Under the pieces are notes generated by a model, which did no database searches, had not been told where the DNA came from, and saw only the letters and a list, made by a program, of their open reading frames with translations. A stretch of 61,890 nucleotides of DNA from Candidatus Melainabacteria bacterium (GTDB lineage Bacteria; Cyanobacteriota; Vampirovibrionia; Vampirovibrionales; Vampirovibrionaceae). Below, in pieces: positions 58,401 through 61,890 of the stretch. Both the position numbers and the translations under genes were made by a program. The stretch covers positions 1-61,890 of the forward strand of contig CABHPA010000179.1 of assembly GCA_902168245.1 (NCBI GenBank), given 5' to 3'. Each line of letters opens with the position of its first letter. Position 1 is the first letter of the stretch.

Positions 58401-58752
58401 GCGCTTTAGACCTATATTGATGACTTCCTTTGCATTTATAGCTGGGCTTATACCATTAGTTTTATCTCACGGAGCTGGTGCTGTGGGAAATAAAACTCTT
58501 GGATCTTCTGCAATGGGAGGAATGATTTCTGGAACCCTCATTGGCATATTGATCATACCAGGCCTGTACTTTCTATTTGCAACCCTTGTCGATGGTAAAA
58601 AACTATTGAACGATGAAACTCAAACAACGTTGACAGATGCAATCGTGGGCAAAAAATACAAAAATAAGAAAAAATTCAAGAAACTTAAATTAATGTTTAA
58701 ATTATTCATTCGAACAATAAAAGCCTCTAGGCAAACAGATAAGCCTAGTTGA
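55492..58752 (+). CDS. Low-GC RND efflux permease (HAE1)
   Basis: 1086 residues. FQNILKRPVLGLVISIFIVF at the N-terminus; helix 4 has GIVVDDAIVVVEAVH with both proton-relay Asp residues; the C-terminal half has GKNAVLIVEFAVQKRNEG. About 40 extra basic residues at the C-terminus (after FATLVDGKKL). Separated by 17 bp from the adaptor. Differs from the first RND protein of the window in sequence and base composition, so it came from another source. Confidence 0.95.
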   Translation: MFQNILKRPVLGLVISIFIVFLGCLAIQQLPISQFPQIAPTVVNVFIAYPGASADVLTKSTLIPLEASINGVPGMRYMASDATSAGEATLRLVFEPGTDPNQAVVNIKTRVDRVMNTLPELVQREGVILLPLQPSMLMYIDLYSESKSIDQKYLFNYAYTKLIPEIQRIPGVANASLLGTRTYSMRIWLKPDRMRAYNISPTEVVEAIKGQSIIARPGRLGQSSGKKAQSTEYVLDYVGRYNDPQQYENIIIKSSELGEMVKLRDIATVELGSEFYDIYNNLDGKPSASLILKQTPNSNGAEVIKNIKSKINELKKDFPDGINVKYSYDVSKFLDASIDQVKDTIRDAFILVTLVVFLFLGDWRSTIIPIIAVPISLIGAFFVLLIFGMSINLITLFAVVLAIGIVVDDAIVVVEAVHSKMEEDPSLTPYAATQKAMGELGGAIIAITLVMISVFVPIAFMPGPVGVFYRQFSITMASSIVISGLVALTLTPVLCAMVLRNHHASHTKSYNLLKRGINQFNALFDKLTQRYMWFLDKIVSKRIITFSVIVLFSVGIFIFNKIVSSGFVPNEDQGTIYAIVQTPPGSTLEYTNQIVNQLQKISQKVKGVESVTSMVGYEIMTEGRGSNAGTCLINLRNWEDRKESVHEIIEELEHRTNGLGAKVEFFEPPAIPGFGTSGGFSLRLLDKSGETNYQELEKVTKDYMRNLEKRKEIQGLFTFYNASYPQYEIKIDNQSAMQKGVSIDNAMENLNILISGSYEQGFIKFGRFFKVFTQAGPEYRRNLADLNNFFVKNDHGEMVPYSSFMTTEKKLGANEITRYNMYNSAVIRGFPANDFTSGDAIDAIKDVAQKTLPRGYDIAWEDLSYDQAKRGNEFTVISLIVVLFVYLVLAAQYESFVLPLAVLLSLPIGILGSYFMLKLMGLANDVYAQIAIITLIGLLGKNAVLIVEFAVQKRNEGLSILNAALEGAKMRFRPILMTSFAFIAGLIPLVLSHGAGAVGNKTLGSSAMGGMISGTLIGILIIPGLYFLFATLVDGKKLLNDETQTTLTDAIVGKKYKNKKKFKKLKLMFKLFIRTIKASRQTDKPS

Positions 58753-58794
58753 GCGGTGAAAAATAGAAATCAAAATAAAAATCAGGAATAGAAT

Positions 58795-60294
58795 ATGAAG
58801 TTTATTAAAATAATTAGTTGCCTATCGGTACTAGCACTATTTGTATTTAACACGCAAGAACCTGTACTTGCACGATCCTGGTTTCATCGCCTAAATTTTA
58901 TACAAAAAGAGCTTCACCCCGTAAAGCTTCAACAAAAAGAAGTAAAGTTTAACGTACCCACGGAATATAGTTTTGATCAGTTAAAATTAGACGAATCTGA
59001 GAATACGGCTCCTATCACGGCTCATATCAGTTGGCGAGAATTTTTCTCAGATCCGTATCTTACTACCCTTATCGAAACAGCTCTGGCAAACAATCAAGAA
59101 TTTAATATTTTTGTACAAGATATAGAAATTGCAAGGAATGAAGTTAAAGAGAAACAAGGTGAGTACTTGCCCAAAGTAGGCTTGGGTTTTGGAGCAGAAA
59201 ATTATGGCATATCAAAAAATACACGTGATGGGGTGTTAGACAAGATTATAGATAGAAACGACTTAAGCTCCCCAAACTCCGCTTTTAACCTAGGCCCAAG
59301 TATGACTTGGGAAGTAGATATATGGAAAAAATTAAGGAATGCGAAAGATGCAGCCAGAATGCGTCTCATGGCACAATACGAAGGTCGAAATTATCTTATT
59401 TCACGATTAGTAGCCGAAATAGCTCGCAGTTATTATGAATTGATGGCTCTAGATAATTCCTTAAAAATATTAGATGAAAACATTGAAATTCAAAATAAAG
59501 CCTTTCTTAAAATGAAAGTACTGAAAGAATATGCCAAAGCCAATAATTTGGCGGTAAATCGGTTTGAAGCACAATTGCTGAAGACTAAAAGCCAAAGGTT
59601 TGAAATAAACCAAAAGATTGTAGAAAAAGAAAATCGTCTGAAGTTTTTGTCGGGTATTTATGATGATAAACCTATAATCAGAAATTCTGAAAAACTAATG
59701 TCGATGCAGGTAGATGATTCGCAAATCGGTATACCTGCTCAACTTTTAGAAAACAGACCTGATCTCCGTCAGGCAGAATTTGCAATTAAAGCAGCAAAAT
59801 TGGATCTGAAAAGTGTCCAAGCTAATTTATATCCTGGTTTGAGTATTAACGCAGGTACTGGTTTTTCGGCTTTTGGTTCAGCTTTGTTTAATCCAAAATC
59901 TTTCGTCTATAATTTAATGGGTAATTTAACGGCCCCTCTAATTAACAGAAAGGCCATCATTTCCCGAATAGCAATAGCCGATTCCTATCAAACACAAACG
60001 GTATTGAATTATGAGCAAACCCTACTACAAGCATATACAGAAGTACTTAATCAAATGTTAAATATTAAGAATATACAACAAAGTTTTGATACTAAACAAA
60101 AAGAAGTACTCTTACTTGATGATTCTGTAGACATTGCCAATAGTTTATTTCAATATGCTAAGGCCGATTATGTTGAAGTATTACTTACACAAGAAGAGAA
60201 ACTCAATGCTCAAAAGGAATTGGTGGAATTGAAAATGAATTTGATAGGATCTAAAGTAGATTTATATCGCGCTTTGGGAGGAGGCTGGAGATAA
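58795..60294 (+). CDS. Low-GC outer-membrane efflux protein (NodT/TolC type)
   Basis: 499 residues, signal peptide ending about VLARS. TAHISWREFFSDPYLTTLIE and the helical repeats (SRLVAEIARSYYELMALDNS, then LLENRPDLRQAEFAIKAAKL) are typical of the NodT family, whose members often have a lipid-anchor Cys; none is obvious here. Ends 7 bp before the inverted repeat of the second IS3-type element. Confidence 0.92.
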   Translation: MKFIKIISCLSVLALFVFNTQEPVLARSWFHRLNFIQKELHPVKLQQKEVKFNVPTEYSFDQLKLDESENTAPITAHISWREFFSDPYLTTLIETALANNQEFNIFVQDIEIARNEVKEKQGEYLPKVGLGFGAENYGISKNTRDGVLDKIIDRNDLSSPNSAFNLGPSMTWEVDIWKKLRNAKDAARMRLMAQYEGRNYLISRLVAEIARSYYELMALDNSLKILDENIEIQNKAFLKMKVLKEYAKANNLAVNRFEAQLLKTKSQRFEINQKIVEKENRLKFLSGIYDDKPIIRNSEKLMSMQVDDSQIGIPAQLLENRPDLRQAEFAIKAAKLDLKSVQANLYPGLSINAGTGFSAFGSALFNPKSFVYNLMGNLTAPLINRKAIISRIAIADSYQTQTVLNYEQTLLQAYTEVLNQMLNIKNIQQSFDTKQKEVLLLDDSVDIANSLFQYAKADYVEVLLTQEEKLNAQKELVELKMNLIGSKVDLYRALGGGWR

Positions 60295-60429
60295 GAAAGC
60301 CTGGACTGACCAGCCCCAAAATGTAATACCATTTAGAAGTAGATAGAATAAGTTTGTGGTCTTGCCCCCAGAAGCGTACCAGTCCAAGTAAGAAAGTGGG
60401 GAGTTAAATAGCTTGGCGCGCCAGGCTAT

Positions 60430-61294
60430 TTGCGGCGGCGAAGGAATGAGGGCTGCATCTCCTAATGAGCTGTGTGGGTGCACCTCATTGTAGTCTTTCC
60501 ACCACGCTTTTATTTTGGCTTGAGCGTCCTCTAAAGACAAGAACCACTGTTGATTTAATCATTCCTGCCTAAACCGGCTGTTAAAGCTCGCACCCTGAAG
60601 GGTATCCATGTCCCTAAGCGCTAAGGCGTAAGGGCTCTGGACAATGAACGCATTATCCGTGGGCTTGCCAGGCCTGGAGAAGTCTAATTGAACCCCTCTG
60701 GCATATGCCCAAAGATCCAGTTCCCTGGAAAATAAATTCAGGACCATTGTCTACCCGAATGCATTCAGGCTTTCCATATCGCTTCACCGCCTGATTCAGG
60801 GTCTCAATGACATTGCAGGCGGTATACCTAAAGCCCACACCAATCGCTGGACTAATCCGGGTATGGTTGTCCACAATGGTCAGGCAACGCAATTTCTGGC
60901 CATTATACAGATTATCTGACACAAAATCCATGCTCCAGCATTGGTTTTGCCTGGCGGCAGGGATCCTGACTTGTCTCAATTGAGGGCTAACTCTTCTCTT
61001 GGGTACTTTCTTCCTCATTTGAAACTCTTCTTCCTTGTAAATCCGGTAGACCCGCTTAGCATTAACCGCTAAACCTTCTCGCCGAATGAGAATGGTAATC
61101 CTTCGATACCCATATCTAGGCTTTTCGGAAGCAACTTCCTTAATCCGCTTTCTCAAATAAGCCTGCTCAGGCCGCTTGGACTGGTAGCAAAAGGTAGCCC
61201 GCCGGAACCGCACAAGACGACAGGCCCGACGGACACTGACCTTGTAACAGAGCTTCAACCAGCTCACCAAATCCTTTTTCCGAGCAGGCTTCAA
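60430..61294 (-). pseudogene. IS3-family orfB, broken
   Basis: Intact N-terminal part (61294-60653): RPEQAYLRKRIKEVASEKPR, YGYRRITILIRREGLAVN, and catalytic SMDFVSD and DNGPEF. After DNGPEFI one extra T shifts the frame; the correct continuation, SRELDLWAYARGVQLDFSRP, GKPTDNAFI, is in the next frame. Hairpin copy 3 adds 18 codons between NAFI and SFNSRFRQE, followed by TGA where the family has Cys, then LNQQWFLSLEDAQ and YNEVHPHSSLG. The exact end is not clear. Confidence 0.8.
60592..60645 (+). repeat. Hairpin element copy 3 (54 bp)
   Basis: ACCCTGAAGGGTATCCATGT, then CCCTAAGCGC / GCGTAAGGG, ending CTCTGGACAAT. Antisense to orfB; inserted in frame between NAFI and SFNSRF. Its lower stem has C-G where copies 1, 2 and 5 have G-C. 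Confidence 0.8.
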
Positions 61295-61437
61295 AGCTTT
61301 TTTGAAACGATCTCTTGCAACATATGCTTATCCAGACTCAGTTCTGCTACCAATTGCTTCAATCGGGAATTCTCTTCTTTGAGCAGCCTTAATTCCTTGA
61401 CCTCCATGACGCTCAATGAGCCAAATTGCTCTTGCCA

Positions 61438-61489
61438 ACTGTCCAGAGCCCTTGCGCTTTAGCGCGTAGGGATATGGATGCCCTTGGGT
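61438..61489 (-). repeat. Hairpin element copy 4 (52 bp)
   Basis: On the minus strand ACCCAAGGGCATCCATAT, then CCCTACGCGC TAAA GCGCAAGGG, ending CTCTGGACAGT. Inserted between AFY and WQEQFG in orfA; 52 bp breaks the frame and precise removal repairs it. Confidence 0.85.
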
Positions 61490-61591
61490 ATAGAATGCGG
61501 CTGCGGAGATACCCAGCTGCCGGGTAATCACATCTACCTCGGCGCCTTGCTGGTGCTCTTTCAGGGCAAAGACAATCTGTTCTTCCGTAAA

Positions 61592-61643
61592 ACTGTCCAG
61601 AGCCGTTGCCTGTTAAGGCTTACGGAACTGAATGCCCTTGGGT
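61592..61643 (-). repeat. Hairpin element copy 5 (52 bp)
   Basis: On the minus strand ACCCAAGGGCATTCAGTT, then CCGTAAGCCT TAAC AGGCAACGG, ending CTCTGGACAGT. Same codon position (between MKKS and FTEEQIV) as copy 1 in the other IS element. Confidence 0.85.
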
Positions 61644-61740
61644 AGACTTCTTCATCCGAGTTAAACTCCTTATTTTTGGAGATTCCAAACCAAGTAATGA
61701 TATAATGAGGGTGTTGAGTTTGTAGGGGGGTGGGGTAGAG

Positions 61741-61890
61741 ATGGAGCGTCCTTTTTGTCCTTTTTGTCGACATGTTGCGGTTGTAAAGAATGGGTTTGCC
61801 AGAGGCAAGCAGCGCTGGAAGTGCAAATCCTGCACGCATCAATTCACCCGCCTGGAGTCCAAGGGCAAGCCGTTACCTTTGAAGCTACTG
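61741..61890 (+). CDS. Transposase with zinc-ribbon N-terminus, IS1-like (partial)
   Basis: 50 residues visible from ATG 61741 to the window end. Zinc-ribbon CPFCRHVAVVKNGFARGKQR followed by CKSCTHQF matches the start of IS1/IS1595-type transposases (InsA-like). The catalytic part lies outside the window. Confidence 0.75.
   Translation, partial: MERPFCPFCRHVAVVKNGFARGKQRWKCKSCTHQFTRLESKGKPLPLKLL

Larger units (their letters stand above)
61291..61655 (-). pseudogene. IS3-family orfA, interrupted by two hairpin elements
   Basis: ATG 61655 reads MKKS, then hairpin copy 5 with a TAA, then FTEEQIVFALKEHQQGAEVD and ITRQLGISAAAFY, hairpin copy 4, then WQEQFGSLSVMEVKELRLLK and SKKL TGA. Removal of the two 52-bp copies gives a continuous orfA. 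A slippery AAAAAAG before the stop is the probable orfA-orfB frameshift site. Confidence 0.85.
60302..61690 (-). mobile_element. Decayed IS3-family (IS407-type) element
   Basis: One terminal repeat is visible at 60302-60323 (begins TGGACTGACCAGCCCCAAAA), matching the usual TG...CCCCAAAA ends of the family; the other end near 61690 was not found. Contains orfA, orfB and three hairpin elements (60592-60645, 61438-61489, 61592-61643). It also has a frameshift and a nonsense change in orfB, so it is inactive. Confidence 0.8.

Noticed and set aside
52529..61643. Hairpin elements as translational bypass (gene 60-like or byp) sequences
   Set aside because: Take-off and landing codons do not match consistently and two of the five copies are antisense to the gene they interrupt, so bypassing cannot explain the family.

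Overview
The window looks like a chromosomal segment of a diderm bacterium of moderately high GC. It encodes RND/TolC-type efflux together with an S-layer-homology (SLH) protein, a combination typical of Cyanobacteriota and a few other diderm lineages. Type IV pilin-like proteins, algal-polymer-type carbohydrate genes (GH13 amylase-like proteins, an SLC45-like sugar transporter, a pectate-lyase-3-like beta-helix) and many lineage-specific proteins make a non-photosynthetic cyanobacterial relative (Vampirovibrionia/'Melainabacteria' type) my best guess. That assignment is inference only; no rRNA or other phylogenetic marker was analysed.

Layout. 1-10.8 kb: an alpha-glucan locus. Three tightly coupled minus-strand genes (two paralogous membrane proteins and a GH13 enzyme cut by the window edge) diverge from a 1491-residue GH13-like protein that appears to have lost its nucleophile, followed by an SLC45/sucrose-type MFS transporter. 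10.8-24 kb: ABC-F ATPase, DUF3185 protein, TypA/BipA, a paralogous pair of exported membrane proteins beside a CsoR-type copper sensor, an M23 peptidase, Obg, a FliK-C-like protein, and a polar amino-acid ABC importer without its ATPase. 24-31 kb: slh-tolC-acrA-acrB-like efflux operon. 31-35 kb: VOC protein, an unknown, and a ribE-ribBA-ribH operon. 35-39 kb: a prepilin/von Willebrand A fusion divergent from a PilX-like protein. 39-49.5 kb: small lineage-specific proteins, OxyR divergent from rubrerythrin-rubredoxin, a CHASE3 histidine kinase with an amber codon near its end, a beta-helix protein, a GNA-repeat protein, and a thioredoxin-fold/2OG-dioxygenase fusion.

49.5-61.9 kb is a decayed, acquired region: a type I restriction hsdR broken by a frameshift and an amber codon, a truncated IS3-family element, fragments of unknown genes, a broken Crp-like gene and an AT-rich three-gene RND pump that differs sharply in base composition from the rest, then a second decayed IS3-family element and the start of an IS1-type transposase.

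The most striking observation is a family of five short (46-54 bp) elements, each built around a 23-nt hairpin whose stem shows compensatory base changes. All five lie inside the two IS3-family transposase loci. For at least three copies, removing exactly the element restores the canonical transposase reading frame. Two copies in different IS elements sit at the same codon position. A second cross-gene pattern is an N-terminal Phe-Ser-Gly (FSG) motif shared by four otherwise unrelated proteins.
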